Source: Verrucomicrobiota bacterium (GTDB lineage: Bacteria; Verrucomicrobiota; Verrucomicrobiia; Opitutales; UBA953). From it: DNA of 64,000 nucleotides. The stretch covers positions 1 to 64,000 of the forward strand of contig BGOK01000012.1 in the NCBI GenBank assembly GCA_003569205.1, in the 5' to 3' direction. Shown one piece after another: positions 34,294-43,326 of this stretch. Position numbers and translations under genes: made by a program. Each line of letters begins with the position of its first letter. The first letter of the stretch is position 1. The notes below the pieces were generated by a model. It had not been told where the DNA came from and did no database searches. It saw nothing but the letters and a program-made list of their open reading frames with translations.

Positions 34294-34803
34294 ATGGAAA
34301 ACGACAGCATCTCCTCCTCCTCCTCTGAATCCAAGCTCCCGCTCATCGTGGGCATTGTCGGCTTCGCCCTTGGCGCCGCCGGCCTCGTTCTCGCCCTGAA
34401 AGCGAAGGGTTCTGCCGAAGCCGCTACCGTCGCAGCCACCAAGGCTACTGACTCCGCAGCCGAAGTGAGCGCCTCGCTCGCCCAAAAGGCCAACTCCGCC
34501 GACCTTTCCGCGATTGCCGCCGAACTCGGCAACATCAAGCAGGGCATCGACGCGAACAACAAGACCTTCTCCGATTCCATCGCCGCCCTCACGGCTGGCC
34601 TCAAGGCCAAGACCGCTGCACCCACCACCGGTGCTGGCAGCAAGACGGTCGTCGCTGGTCCTGGTTCCTACGCCGTGCAGAAGGGCGACACGCTCTCTGG
34701 TATCGCCAAGAAGGCCGGCATCTCGTTGAAGGCGCTGCAGGATCTGAATCCTGGCGTTAATCCCAACAAGATGCAGATCGGTCAGGTTCTGAAGACCAAG
34801 TAA
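34294..34803 (+). CDS. Membrane-anchored LysM protein
   Basis: A 169-residue protein: Ser-rich N-terminus, one membrane helix (about 15-37, LPLIVGIVGFALGAAGLVLAL), a coiled-coil stretch (about 40-105, rich in Ala/Lys/Glu), a short linker and a C-terminal LysM domain (about 124-168: YAVQKGDTLSGIAKKAGISL, LQDLNPGVNP, IGQVL). LysM binds peptidoglycan, so the protein probably bridges the inner membrane and the cell wall. It is followed 10 bp later by the Nudix gene, but a terminator-like hairpin lies inside that gene's start. Confidence 0.88.
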   Translation: MENDSISSSSSESKLPLIVGIVGFALGAAGLVLALKAKGSAEAATVAATKATDSAAEVSASLAQKANSADLSAIAAELGNIKQGIDANNKTFSDSIAALTAGLKAKTAAPTTGAGSKTVVAGPGSYAVQKGDTLSGIAKKAGISLKALQDLNPGVNPNKMQIGQVLKTK

Positions 34804-34813
34804 GCCTCAGCCC

Positions 34814-35371
34814 ATGTCTGCGCCCGCCCGCTGGTCCGTCCAGCACGAAGCGCTGCATGCCGACTGTAAGGTCTTTCGGGTTTACAAGGAACACTCTCAT
34901 CACCCTCTCGATAAACGAGAGGGTGATTTTTTTGTGATTCACGCCAACGACTGGGTGCTCGCGTTGCCGTTGACTGAGGATGGTCGCTTGGTGATGGTAC
35001 GTCAATTCCGCTTCGGCTTGCAGGATCTCTCGACGGAAACGCCCGGTGGTGTCATCGACGCCGGTGAAGACCCCGTGCTCGCTGCGGTACGCGAGACCGA
35101 AGAAGAAACTGGCTTCGCGGGCGGCCGCGCCACTCTCCTCGGCAGTTGTGCGCCCAACCCTGCAATTCAGCGTAATCGCTGCCATTTCGTGCTAATCGAA
35201 GGGGTCCGCCCGACGGGCACGAAGGCTCCGGATGAACACGAGGAGCTGCAGGTCCTGAGCGTTGCTCCGCGCGTAGCCTTGCAGAACGCCCTCGCCTCGC
35301 CGCACACTCACAGCCTCGCACTGCTCGCCCTCTTCCGCTTGCGCGAAGCCAAACCCGAACTCTTTACATGA
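34814..35371 (+). CDS. Nudix hydrolase (ADP-ribose pyrophosphatase type)
   Basis: A 185-residue Nudix protein. The complete Nudix box is GGVIDAGEDPVLAAVRETEE followed by ETGF (about residues 77-100), with the RQFRFG strand before it, as in ADP-ribose/NDP-sugar pyrophosphatases. It cleaves nucleoside diphosphates linked to another moiety. The segment coding HHPLDKREGDFF (codons about 28-40) contains a near-perfect terminator-like hairpin (see the separate entry). It overlaps the PfkB gene by 4 bp. Confidence 0.9.
   Translation: MSAPARWSVQHEALHADCKVFRVYKEHSHHPLDKREGDFFVIHANDWVLALPLTEDGRLVMVRQFRFGLQDLSTETPGGVIDAGEDPVLAAVRETEEETGFAGGRATLLGSCAPNPAIQRNRCHFVLIEGVRPTGTKAPDEHEELQVLSVAPRVALQNALASPHTHSLALLALFRLREAKPELFT
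34899..34933 (+). terminator. Terminator-like hairpin inside the Nudix coding sequence
   Basis: Stem ATCACCCTCTCG / CGAGAGGGTGAT (12 bp, perfect), loop ATAAA and a T7 tract (34927-34933) lie 85 bp into the Nudix gene. The structure has all parts of an intrinsic terminator in the + direction yet is coding (HHPLDKREGDFF). It may partly terminate LysM transcription, or be suppressed by coupled translation. Confidence 0.65.
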
Positions 35372-36315
35372 CCCCTCCTCGCCGCATCAAAGTCAAAGGC
35401 CTCGCCACGCCCGATAACGTTCTCGTCATCGGCTCCGTCGCCTACGATAGCATCATCACTCCGCACGCAACGGGGGAGCGTATCCTCGGGGGCAGCGCCT
35501 CGTACGCGTGTCTCGCGGCCAGCTACTTCGCACCGCCGCACATCGTCGGGGTCGTCGGCCACGACTTCCGCGACCGCGACCGCAAGAAACTCGCCAAGCG
35601 CGGTATCGACCTTTCGGGACTACAACTCGATGAGACGGGCCGGACGTTTGCCTGGCGCGGTCGTTATCACGAGAACTACAACCGCCGTGACACCGAGGAC
35701 CTCCAACTCAACGTCTTCGAACGCTTTCAGCCGCGCCTCACGGAACTCCAACAAGCGATGCCGTATGTCATGCTCGGCAATATCCGCCCCGACCTCCAGT
35801 TGGCGGTCCTCAACCAGCTCACCGCGCCGAAGTTCGTCCTCGTAGACACCATCGACATCTGGATTGAAACGCAGCGGGAGACGCTCGGTGAAGTCATGCG
35901 TCGGTCCGACTTACTGGTCGTGAATGATTCCGAAGCGGCCAAGTTGACGGGCGAGGCCAACGTCATTGTGGCGGGTAAGCACCTCCGGACGCACGGGTGC
36001 CGGACGGTCATTATCAAGAAGGGCGAACACGGGGCGGTGCTCTTCCATGAGGAAGGCCTCTTTACCCTGCCCGCCTTCCCCGTCACCGAGCTCCGGGACC
36101 CCACCGGGGCGGGCGACAGCTTCGCCGGGGCCCTCTTAGGCTACCTGGCGGCGGCCGGGTCGACCGACTTTGCCACCCTCCGCCAGGCGATGGTCTACGG
36201 CACGGCCGTGGCTTCCTTGACTGTGGAAGCCTTCTCGACGGACCGCCTGGCGAAATCCGGCTGCACCGAAATCAAGAACCGCCGGAAGGAACTCCTAAAA
36301 ATGACGAAGGCCTAA
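35368..36315 (+). CDS. PfkB-family carbohydrate/nucleoside kinase
   Basis: A 315-residue ribokinase-like enzyme. It has the N-terminal substrate region (VLVIGSVAYDSI, GGSASYACLAASYF), VNDSEAAKLTGE, VIIKKGEHGAVLF, and the PfkB signature 2 with the catalytic base: DPTGAGDSFAGALLGYLA. The substrate cannot be told (ribose, adenosine or sugar). It is translationally coupled to the Nudix gene (ATGA overlap); together they could serve nucleotide-sugar or ADP-ribose salvage (inference). It converges with the small membrane gene at 36312 with 4 bp shared. Confidence 0.88.
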   Translation: MTPPRRIKVKGLATPDNVLVIGSVAYDSIITPHATGERILGGSASYACLAASYFAPPHIVGVVGHDFRDRDRKKLAKRGIDLSGLQLDETGRTFAWRGRYHENYNRRDTEDLQLNVFERFQPRLTELQQAMPYVMLGNIRPDLQLAVLNQLTAPKFVLVDTIDIWIETQRETLGEVMRRSDLLVVNDSEAAKLTGEANVIVAGKHLRTHGCRTVIIKKGEHGAVLFHEEGLFTLPAFPVTELRDPTGAGDSFAGALLGYLAAAGSTDFATLRQAMVYGTAVASLTVEAFSTDRLAKSGCTEIKNRRKELLKMTKA

Positions 36316-36512
36316 CGCTTCCGTCCGAGCGCGCGCCATAGGGCGATGAGCAGGACGAGCGTGAAGACCACGTCGGCGGCGACCAGGACCCAGGGTCCCT
36401 CACGCTTGGTGGCCAAGGCGAGGGCCACGCCGCCGATGACGACGGCAACGACTGCTCCGCCCAGCCAAGGGACGAGGCGACGGAGCTTGGCGTTGGATTC
36501 TTCGGGGGTCAT
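36312..36512 (-). CDS. Small two-helix membrane protein
   Basis: A 66-residue protein with two hydrophobic segments (LVPWLGGAVVAVVIGGVALAL and WVLVAADVVFTLVLLIALW) and a basic C-terminus (ALGRKR). Function unknown. Its ATG overlaps the coaX stop (ATGA), so it is the last gene of the minus-strand cofactor cluster. Confidence 0.75.
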   Translation of the reverse strand: MTPEESNAKLRRLVPWLGGAVVAVVIGGVALALATKREGPWVLVAADVVFTLVLLIALWRALGRKR

Positions 36513-37261
36513 GGGCGGGAGCGACGATGGGACTCGGCCAGGCCGAGCAAGGTCAGGTGGGGTTCATGGCGGACGCGTTCGCGCCAGCTGGCGGGGAGAT
36601 AGACGGCGGCGCCACCGGTGACAATCACGGCGGGGGGTTGGCCGCCCTGTTTGGTTAATTCAGCCGTCACGGCATCGAGCAAGGCGCCAATCATACCCGC
36701 GAACCCAAGGGCACAGCCCGAGCGCATGGCATCGACCGTCGACTTCCCGATGGCGGGGCCACCGAGTACGTCAGCGGGATCCAAGGCTGGGAGCAAAGCG
36801 GTGCGCTCGTGGAGGTAGCGCGTCATCACCCCGAGGCCGGGAGCGATGATGCCACCGGCGTAGCCCTTATCGGTCAAGATATCCACCGTCGTCGCGGTAC
36901 CCATGCCGACGATGACGGCGGGTGCGCCGACGACGAGCTGAGCCCCAACGCAATCGGCGAGGCGATCTTGGCCCACTTCGGCGGGCCGAGGGTAATCAAA
37001 GCCCAACCCGCAGACGGTGTCATGCCGGAGGTGATGGTAAGGCAAGCCGCTACCGAGTAGGACTGGCTCGATGGTCGCGGTCGCCGTGGGCACCACGCTC
37101 GCGAGGGCGATTCCCGTCGGTGCATGATCGGTTAAAAGCGCGCGGAGCGTATCGGTCGACAAGGCCGCCGTCGGGAGCTCGCCGTGGGCGAGGATTTCAC
37201 GGCCAGCGACCAGGCCCCAGTGGGCGTGGGTGTTACCGACATCGAGACAAAGGATGGCCAC
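36509..37261 (-). CDS. coaX: Type III pantothenate kinase
   Basis: A 250-residue CoaX-family enzyme that phosphorylates pantothenate in the first step of coenzyme A synthesis. It shows the actin-like phosphate-binding motif LDVGNTHAHWGL at the start, GFDYPRPAEVGQDRLADCVGA, the second phosphate-binding segment VGMGTATTVDIL (about residue 120), GGIIAPGLGVMTRYL, and IVTGGAAVYL. CoaX is the pantothenate kinase type common in bacteria lacking CoaA. It follows birA by 44 bp. Confidence 0.93.
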   Translation of the reverse strand: MAILCLDVGNTHAHWGLVAGREILAHGELPTAALSTDTLRALLTDHAPTGIALASVVPTATATIEPVLLGSGLPYHHLRHDTVCGLGFDYPRPAEVGQDRLADCVGAQLVVGAPAVIVGMGTATTVDILTDKGYAGGIIAPGLGVMTRYLHERTALLPALDPADVLGGPAIGKSTVDAMRSGCALGFAGMIGALLDAVTAELTKQGGQPPAVIVTGGAAVYLPASWRERVRHEPHLTLLGLAESHRRSRP

Positions 37262-37305
37262 GGGGGGAAGTTAGCGAGGCGGGTGACGAGGGCAAGGTTG
37301 CACGC

Positions 37306-38295
37306 TCATTCCTTCCGTAGGGTGACCTCACCAGAGGAAACGATGGTCTTACGACCACCGCCCGTGCGGAGAATCAAGGAGCCCTCGTCATCGATACCGT
37401 CGACGATACCGGCAACGGGTTCCCCCCGTAAGCCGACGCGGACGGAACGGCCCGTCAGAACATCATAGCGCTGCCAGCGCGCCCGGAAGGTCGGCATCCA
37501 AGTCCCTTCAATAAATTGTTCCCAGGCCGCGAACAAGGCGGCGAGCACTTCGGCCGCCACGCGGTTGACATCGAGAGACGTTGCACCGGCCAGCTCCAAC
37601 GAAGCTGCGATCGCCCGCAACTCCGGCGGAAAATCTTTAGACTTGGACGACACATTGAGGCCGAGCCCGAAGACCAGCTCGCGAACCGCGTCGGCGTCGA
37701 GGCGGGCTTCGGTGAGCATGCCGGCAACCTTACGGCCATCGGCGGATAATAAGTCGTTGGGCCATTTCAGGCCGAGCTTCACATCATAGGCCGCTTCGAC
37801 GTGGGCACAAAGCGCAAGGCCCATCCAGATGGTGAAGGGCTTCAGGTTGTCCGGCGGGATGAACGGCCGGAAGGCTAAGGACATGTAGAGATTACCTGCG
37901 GGGGCACTATGCCAACGGCGACCGAGGCGACCACGGCCAGCGCTTTGGGCTCGGGCTAAAACGGCGAACGGTGCTTCCTGCCCCGTGGCCAGCCGGCGCT
38001 CGGCTTCCGAATTCGTGCTGTCGACTTCAGCGAGTAATTCGACTTCCGGAACCACCTTACGCCGCCGTAGCTGAGCACCGAGCCAAGCGGCGTTCAGTTC
38101 GCGGGGCACATCCGTTAAAATATAACCCTTCCGCGTCGAGGCCTTGAATGTGAAGCCCGCCGCGCGTAAACGCTCGAGGCGACTCCAGACGGCGACGCGC
38201 GAGATACCGAGTTCTTTCGCCAAGCGGTCGCCGCTGACGGGTTGGTCGCCGGCTTCGAGGAACGCCACCAGAATGCTGCTATCGAGGGCGGGCAT
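37306..38295 (-). CDS. birA: Biotin-[acetyl-CoA-carboxylase] ligase with HTH domain (BirA)
   Basis: A 329-residue bifunctional BirA. The N-terminal winged helix (about 1-60: VSGDRLAKELGISRVAVWSR) is the repressor domain. The catalytic domain has the biotinyl-AMP loop SAGRGRLGRRWHS (about 120), KWPNDLL (about 180) and the lysine region KVAGMLTE. The C-terminal SH3-like domain follows (about 275-325, RWQRYDVLTGRSVRV). It attaches biotin to carboxylase carrier protein and may also repress biotin genes. It begins 3 bp after the nadC stop. Confidence 0.93.
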   Translation of the reverse strand: MPALDSSILVAFLEAGDQPVSGDRLAKELGISRVAVWSRLERLRAAGFTFKASTRKGYILTDVPRELNAAWLGAQLRRRKVVPEVELLAEVDSTNSEAERRLATGQEAPFAVLARAQSAGRGRLGRRWHSAPAGNLYMSLAFRPFIPPDNLKPFTIWMGLALCAHVEAAYDVKLGLKWPNDLLSADGRKVAGMLTEARLDADAVRELVFGLGLNVSSKSKDFPPELRAIAASLELAGATSLDVNRVAAEVLAALFAAWEQFIEGTWMPTFRARWQRYDVLTGRSVRVGLRGEPVAGIVDGIDDEGSLILRTGGGRKTIVSSGEVTLRKE

Positions 38296-38298
38296 GGT

Positions 38299-39228
38299 TT
38301 AAGCCCAGTCGAGGCCGATATCCGCCCAAGTCGCCGCGTGGGTCAGCGCGCCACAGGAAACAAAGTCGGGGTTGAGTTCGCCGATGAGTGGAAGCGTTTC
38401 GAGGTTAACCCCGCCGCTGACCTCGGACCAAGCGCGACCGCGGAGGAGCGGGAGCGCCGCGCGCAGTTGCACTAATGAAAAATTATCTAGTAAGACGATA
38501 TCTGCCCCGGCGGCTAAGACTGGCTCAATTTGCGCCACCGCATCGACTTCCACTTCGACGAGCAAGTCGGGGCGCGAAGCCCGCGCGACCTGGACGAGGT
38601 CGGTCAAGCGCTGCGCTGCAGTCGCTTCACCCGCGGCGAGATGGTTGTCCTTCACCATGATACGGTCGAAGAGCCCGAGGCGGTGGTTGTAGCCGCCACC
38701 TTGGCCGACCGCGTATTTTTCCAGCATGCGAAAGCCGGGCGTGGTCTTGCGCGTATCTAGCAGCCGCGCGGTCGAGGAGCCCAGCGCGCGGACATAGGTC
38801 TGCGTTTGCGTCGCCACGCCCGTGAGCCGCTGCAGGAAATTCAGGAGCGTCCGCTCAGCCGTCAATAATTCGGTCGCCGGACCTTCTAGCTCAGCCACGA
38901 CGGTGCCGCGGGAGATCACCGTGCCGTCGGCGACGAGCGGGCGAACGTGGCAGGCCGCGCCGTAGACCGAAAGGATGGGCTCGAGCAGGCCGAGGCCAGC
39001 GAGGACATATTCCCCGCGGGAGACCAAGCGGGCGTGGGCACGGCGACCCGAGGCCACGAGCAAGGCGGCCGAAGGGTCGCCAGAGCGGGCGGGCGGGTGC
39101 AAGAGACCACCGCCGGCAATATCTTCGGCGCGGGCCATTTCCGCCAAGCGACGCAACCAAGCCGGGTCGAGTTCATCCCACCGTAAACGGCGGATGAGTC
39201 GATCGGTCTGGCCAGGGTCGCGTGGCAT
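38299..39228 (-). CDS. nadC: Nicotinate-nucleotide pyrophosphorylase (carboxylating)
   Basis: A 309-residue NadC/quinolinate phosphoribosyltransferase of de novo NAD synthesis: quinolinate plus PRPP gives nicotinate mononucleotide. Signature residues: ERTLLNFLQRLTGVAT, DTRKTTPGFRMLEKYAVGQGG with the PRPP/quinolinate-binding Arg and Lys, KDNHL, VEVEVD, DIVLLDNFS and SGGVNLETL. The ATG at 39228 is preferred; a TTG at 39264 immediately after the dnaJ stop would add 12 residues. It is part of a close minus-strand series with dnaJ upstream and birA downstream. Confidence 0.93.
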   Translation of the reverse strand: MPRDPGQTDRLIRRLRWDELDPAWLRRLAEMARAEDIAGGGLLHPPARSGDPSAALLVASGRRAHARLVSRGEYVLAGLGLLEPILSVYGAACHVRPLVADGTVISRGTVVAELEGPATELLTAERTLLNFLQRLTGVATQTQTYVRALGSSTARLLDTRKTTPGFRMLEKYAVGQGGGYNHRLGLFDRIMVKDNHLAAGEATAAQRLTDLVQVARASRPDLLVEVEVDAVAQIEPVLAAGADIVLLDNFSLVQLRAALPLLRGRAWSEVSGGVNLETLPLIGELNPDFVSCGALTHAATWADIGLDWA

Positions 39229-39266
39229 GAACGGCAACGTAGGGTCGCGGCCGTCTGACCGCAAGG

Positions 39267-40404
39267 TCAGGAGAAGAACTTCCGGAACTTATGCTTCCAA
39301 GAATCCGCAACGGGGGCGGCCCCGTCATTGGAGGCATCGGCGTAGGCCTGCAGCGTGGCCCGCTGGTCATCCGTCAGCTTCTTGGGTACGTCGATGTCGA
39401 CACGCACCAAGAGGTCGCCGCAAGTGCCGCCACGGAGCTTCGGCATGCCCTCGCCCTTGAGGCGGAAGGTGGTGCCGCCTTGGGTGCCCGCCGGGATCTT
39501 CAAAATGGTCTTACCCTTTAATTTCGGAACCTCGATGGGGCCACCGAGGGCCGCGATCGAAAACTTTACGGGGACCTGCGCAGGCGAGGTCGTCGCCATC
39601 GCGCTCGAAGAGCTCGTGGTCCTGGATGGTGATCTCGACATAGAGGTCGCCCGCGGCGCCGTTGCGACGGCCCGCGGAACCATTATTGCTTGAGCGTAAG
39701 CGGGTGCCCGTATCGACGCCAGGTGGAATGCGGAGATCAACCGTATGGTCGCCGACCACGCGGCCTTCGCCGGCGCAACCGCGGCAGGGCTTTTCGATCC
39801 GTTCGCCTTGGCCGCCGCAAGAAGGGCAAACCTGGCGCATCTGGAAAAAACCATTGGAGCGGACCACGTGTCCCTGCCCACCACAAGTCGGGCAGCGGCT
39901 CTTCTTGGAGCCCGGCTCGGCGCCACTGCCGGTACATTTCTCGCAGGACTTGTGCTTCCGGTAAGTCACCTTACGGCTGACCCCAGTGGCCGCTTCTTCG
40001 AGCGTCAAGGTGATCTCATGGCGTAAGTCTTCGCCCGACGTTTCCTGGGATTGGCCACCGCCGCCGCCAAACATATCGCCGCCACCGCCGCCACCGAACA
40101 TCTGATTGAAGATGTCCATCGGGTCAGCGCCGCGTTGGGCTCGCTGGCCACCACCACCGCCGCCGGCGCCGGCGCCGCCCTGTTCGAAAGCCGCCGAGCC
40201 CTGTTGGTCGTAAAGTCGCCGTTTCGGTTCGTCGGACAGCACCTCATAGACGCGGGAGACTTGTTTAAATTTTTCCTCAGCGGCCTTATCACCGGGGTTA
40301 CGGTCTGGGTGAAACTCCATCGCCTTCTTGCGATAGGCTTTCTTAATTTCATCCGCCGTCGCGCCCTTGGCAACGCCGAGCATGGCGTAATAATCTTCTT
40401 TCAT
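39267..40404 (-). pseudogene. dnaJ: Chaperone DnaJ, one frameshift
   Basis: After correction about 378 residues. J domain (about 1-70) with the invariant HPD in [10 protein letters not shown]; Gly/Phe-rich region ([14 protein letters not shown]); zinc domain with four CxxCxGxG motifs ([32 protein letters not shown]); C-terminal substrate domain. The frame breaks at 39575-39576 (CC on the plus strand; one C too many), after [13 protein letters not shown]; the other frame continues [13 protein letters not shown] to the end KHKFRKFFS. It activates DnaK together with GrpE, encoded just upstream. The break is most likely a sequence error in an essential-type gene. Confidence 0.88.
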
Positions 40405-40415
40405 CGCCGGAGGAA

Positions 40416-40922
40416 TTACTTGTTCGCGGGGCCGGTGGAGACGAAGACGGCGGCGGGGCGGAGGACGCGTTCATGCAACGACCAACCCGGACGGGCCACG
40501 CGCGTCACGGAGCCCTCGGGCACGGTGTCGCTGGCCTCTTGCGAAACCGCCTCATGGTGAGAGGGGTTGAAAGGCTGACCGAGCGGGTTGAGTTCGGCGA
40601 GCCCCTGCTGGGCCAAAGTATTCCGCAGTTGGTTAACCGCCATGCGGAAGCCTTCCGCAACGGCGCGGCCTTCAGCTTGGCCCTGGGCGGAGGCGAGCCC
40701 GAGCGCGAGCGCATCGAGGCTGGGTAAGAGCTCTTCGAGCAGGCCAGCGGAGGCGAACTTACGCAGCTCCTCGCGGTCGCGCTGATGGCGGCGCTGCTGA
40801 TTCTGTTGATCGGCTTGGCTACGGAGAACCGTATCGCGGAGGCGGGCTACTTCGCCTTCCAATTCGGCGAGGCGAGTCGCGGCGTCGGGCGGCACGGGCT
40901 CAGGGGCAGGGGTGTCGGTCAT
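40416..40922 (-). CDS. grpE: Nucleotide exchange factor GrpE
   Basis: A 168-residue GrpE: polar start, long coiled helix (about 15-60: [19 protein letters not shown]), the segment [13 protein letters not shown], and the C-terminal beta domain with the signature [15 protein letters not shown] then [24 protein letters not shown]. It exchanges ADP for ATP on DnaK. It lies 11 bp before dnaJ, the usual grpE-dnaJ order. No hrcA gene and no CIRCE element were seen in the window. Confidence 0.9.
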   Translation of the reverse strand: MTDTPAPEPVPPDAATRLAELEGEVARLRDTVLRSQADQQNQQRRHQRDREELRKFASAGLLEELLPSLDALALGLASAQGQAEGRAVAEGFRMAVNQLRNTLAQQGLAELNPLGQPFNPSHHEAVSQEASDTVPEGSVTRVARPGWSLHERVLRPAAVFVSTGPANK

Positions 40923-40926
40923 AGAA

Positions 40927-41733
40927 TTATTTTTCGTTTAAAAGTTTTTCGGTGATGGATGTACGGATTTTGTCTTTCGACAGGTCAAACAACAGGCCAG
41001 CCGCGGTGGCAGGCGTCTGGGCGACCACCTGTTTACCGAGGGGGCCCGTGAGGGTCTCCTCGAGGTTCACATCCGTGATATTCTGGGCCTCGAAGACCAG
41101 GTCAAACTGGCGATCGATGACGACGCGCCGTTGCGGCGTGCCGTCGGCGGCGATGACCGTGATATGACCAATGCGGAGGCGGAGTTTCTCGATTAAGAAC
41201 GGGGTGCGCGGCGCCGCGACGACTGGTTGGCCGGCGGGCGGAGGCGCAGTGTCCGCAGATTTAAGCCCGCGGAAAATATCCTGCGCATTATTATCCTTCA
41301 GGTAGTCCTCTTTGCCGACCAGCGTGAGCTCATCGATATCGAGTTCGAGTAAGTGCACGACCCGGCGGCCGTCGCCGATGAACGTGGCTGGATCGAGGTC
41401 GAGCCGCAGCCGCTTGCCCTTAAGGAAGCGAGCGTCGGTCCAACGGCTAGGATTAGTGACCGTAAAGTCGGTGAAGTTGACCCGGCCGACGAATAAATTG
41501 GTGTCGTTATTTTCGACGGCCAGGTGGGCGCCCGACTTGGACGACAACGTCGAATCGAGGAGCCTAGGGGCAAAGCGGCCCACCGACCAGACCGACAAGG
41601 CAGCGGCCAAGACAATGAAGAGGATGACCCCGCCCAAGAGACTGAGGACCCGGCGGGAAACATTCCCAGGGCGGGCGGTGGAACGGGCACAAGGCATGGG
41701 TAGAGTACGGAAAATCAGCAATAGGTGTGCCAT
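40927..41733 (-). CDS. AsmA-like single-pass membrane protein
   Basis: A 268-residue protein (ATG 41733, or ATG 41697 inside) with one N-terminal membrane helix (LSLLGGVILFIVLAAALSVW) and a beta-rich periplasmic domain showing the AsmA/DUF748-like pattern: NLFVGRVNFTDFTVTNPSRW, LDLDPATFIGDGRRVVHLLELDIDELTLVG, FLIEKLRLRIGHITVIA. Such proteins act in envelope lipid transport or outer-membrane assembly; the role here is inference. The stop is 4 bp before the grpE start, so it may be co-transcribed with the heat-shock genes. Confidence 0.75.
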   Translation of the reverse strand: MAHLLLIFRTLPMPCARSTARPGNVSRRVLSLLGGVILFIVLAAALSVWSVGRFAPRLLDSTLSSKSGAHLAVENNDTNLFVGRVNFTDFTVTNPSRWTDARFLKGKRLRLDLDPATFIGDGRRVVHLLELDIDELTLVGKEDYLKDNNAQDIFRGLKSADTAPPPAGQPVVAAPRTPFLIEKLRLRIGHITVIAADGTPQRRVVIDRQFDLVFEAQNITDVNLEETLTGPLGKQVVAQTPATAAGLLFDLSKDKIRTSITEKLLNEK

Positions 41734-41794
41734 CTTGAAGGGTCAACGGCAGAGCCGAAAAACCCTGTTTTAACCTATTTTGGAGGGGTGGCGT

Positions 41795-41830
41795 AAAAAC
41801 AAAAGACCCGCCAGCGTGGGCAGGCGGGTC
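41795..41830 (-). terminator. Rho-independent terminator of the lipoprotein gene
   Basis: Stem GACCCGCC / GGCGGGTC (41805-41812 and 41823-41830) followed on the minus strand by TTTTGTTTTT. It lies just past the stop at 41863. Confidence 0.85.
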
Positions 41831-41862
41831 CTTCTGTCACGGGGCTGTCTCGCCCCGGCTAA

Positions 41863-42336
41863 TTACTGGGCAGCGGCTGCAAGGACACCACAAGCCACTT
41901 CATCACCAGCAGCCAGTTTAGGCGCCTTTTCCTGATTAGGGATGATGTTGGCGATGATCTCGTTGTTATCGCTGACCTTCACGACTTCGACGAGGAGGGC
42001 TTTGCCGTCTTTAACCAGCTGGAGGCGGGCCTTGACGTCTGGCTTGTCGGAGCGGAGGAGGGAAATGAGGCCCGAACCTTCGCGGACTTCGAGCACGCGA
42101 GCCTTATTGGCATCCTTGGGGGCTTCGAGGGCAGCGGCCACCACAGCCTTAGGGGCTTCTGCGGGGGCATCTTTGTCCCAGGAGAACTTAACGCCAGGAG
42201 CAGCGGCCTCGACAGGCTTACCGTTGACATCGCTCACGCCGGAAGTGGCCTGCGTAGAGGTAGACCAAGGGCTCTTGGAGCCTTCACAGGCAACAAGCAG
42301 GACGGAAGCGGAGAGGATAAGCAGAGAGCGCTGCAT
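41863..42336 (-). CDS. Lipoprotein of unknown function
   Basis: A 157-residue predicted lipoprotein with lipobox LVAC (Cys about residue 17), a Ser/Ala/Pro-rich linker (about 20-70) and a small beta domain (about 75-155: ARVLEVREGSGLISLLRSDK, ARLQLVKDGKALLVEVVKV, IIANIIP). The beta part resembles a short ribosomal-binding or KOW-like barrel only by pattern; no family is recognised. Monocistronic, with its own terminator, divergent from hisG. Confidence 0.78.
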   Translation of the reverse strand: MQRSLLILSASVLLVACEGSKSPWSTSTQATSGVSDVNGKPVEAAAPGVKFSWDKDAPAEAPKAVVAAALEAPKDANKARVLEVREGSGLISLLRSDKPDVKARLQLVKDGKALLVEVVKVSDNNEIIANIIPNQEKAPKLAAGDEVACGVLAAAAQ

Positions 42337-42435
42337 GACAGGTGGGGGAGTTCGCGAAGGGTCATTTCGGGGACCAAACGAGTCAACCCCTTAATGCTTG
42401 CGGAGGGGCAGTCCGTGGGCTTCCTCAAAGGCCTA

Positions 42436-43320
42436 ATGAGTCAGGAAGCCCTTAAATTGATGATTGGGATGCCCAAAGGGAGCCTTGAAGAGGCCACCCT
42501 CCAGCTTTTCGCCCGTGCCGGGTTCCCGGTAGCCAAGAGCAGCCGGTCTTACCGCCCCTCTTTTGACGACCCCTCCCTCGACGGCCGCTTCATCCGCGCC
42601 CAGGAGGTCGCCCGCTATGTTGAACATGGCTTCTTTGACTGCGGGCTAACTGGCCAGGACTGGGTCCAGGAAAACGCCGCCGACGTCGTCCAGGTTTGCG
42701 AGCTCATCTATAGCCGCGCTTCCGCCCAAAAGTCGCGCTGGGTTCTTTGTGTGCCGGAAGCCTCGCCCGTCCAGACCGCCCAGGACCTCGCGGGGAAGCG
42801 CGTCGCCACCGAACTCGTCGAGACGACCCGCCGCTGGTTCAAGGCGCAAGGCATCGAGTGTGAGGTCGAATTCTCCTGGGGCGCCACCGAAGTGAAGGTC
42901 CCGGAGCTCGCGGATGCGATTGTCGACATCACCGAGACGGGCTCCTCGATCAAGGCTAACAAGCTACGGATCGTCGCCCAACTCATGGAAACGACGACGG
43001 TCCTCATCGCCAATAAAGCGGCCTGGGCCAACCCCGCCAAGCGCGCGAAGATCGAGCAGATTGTCCTGATGCTGCAAGGCGCCCTCGCCGCTCAACACAT
43101 GGTCGGCCTCAAGTTTAACCTCCCGAAGGCGAAGCTCGCGCAAGTCGCCGCCGCCCTGCCCGCTTTGCGCAACCCGACGATCTCGCCGCTCAGCAACCCT
43201 GAATGGATTGCGGTCGAAACGATCATCGATACCCGCCAGGCGCGTGAGTTCATCCCGACCCTCAAGGCTTCCGGGGCCGAAGGCATCGTGGAGTATCCGA
43301 TTAACAAGCTCGTCTACTAA
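42436..43320 (+). CDS. hisG: ATP phosphoribosyltransferase (long form)
   Basis: A 294-residue HisG of the long type, first step of histidine synthesis (ATP plus PRPP to phosphoribosyl-ATP). Conserved: LMIGMPKGSLEEATLQLF at the start, GLTGQDWV, TELVETTRRWF, the PRPP loop ADAIVDITETGSSIKAN (about 165-185), and the C-terminal regulatory ACT-like domain (about 215-294: LPALRNPTISPLSNPEWIAV...EGIVEYPINKLVY), where histidine feeds back. The ATG at 42436 is preferred; an ATG at 42394 would add 14 residues. It is the first gene of hisG-aguB-aguA. Confidence 0.93.
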   Translation: MSQEALKLMIGMPKGSLEEATLQLFARAGFPVAKSSRSYRPSFDDPSLDGRFIRAQEVARYVEHGFFDCGLTGQDWVQENAADVVQVCELIYSRASAQKSRWVLCVPEASPVQTAQDLAGKRVATELVETTRRWFKAQGIECEVEFSWGATEVKVPELADAIVDITETGSSIKANKLRIVAQLMETTTVLIANKAAWANPAKRAKIEQIVLMLQGALAAQHMVGLKFNLPKAKLAQVAAALPALRNPTISPLSNPEWIAVETIIDTRQAREFIPTLKASGAEGIVEYPINKLVY

Positions 43321-43326
43321 AGCACT

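Noticed and set aside
40405..40930. CIRCE heat-shock operator before grpE
   Set aside because: No TTAGCACTC-N9-GAGTGCTAA-like sequence was found near grpE or dnaJ.
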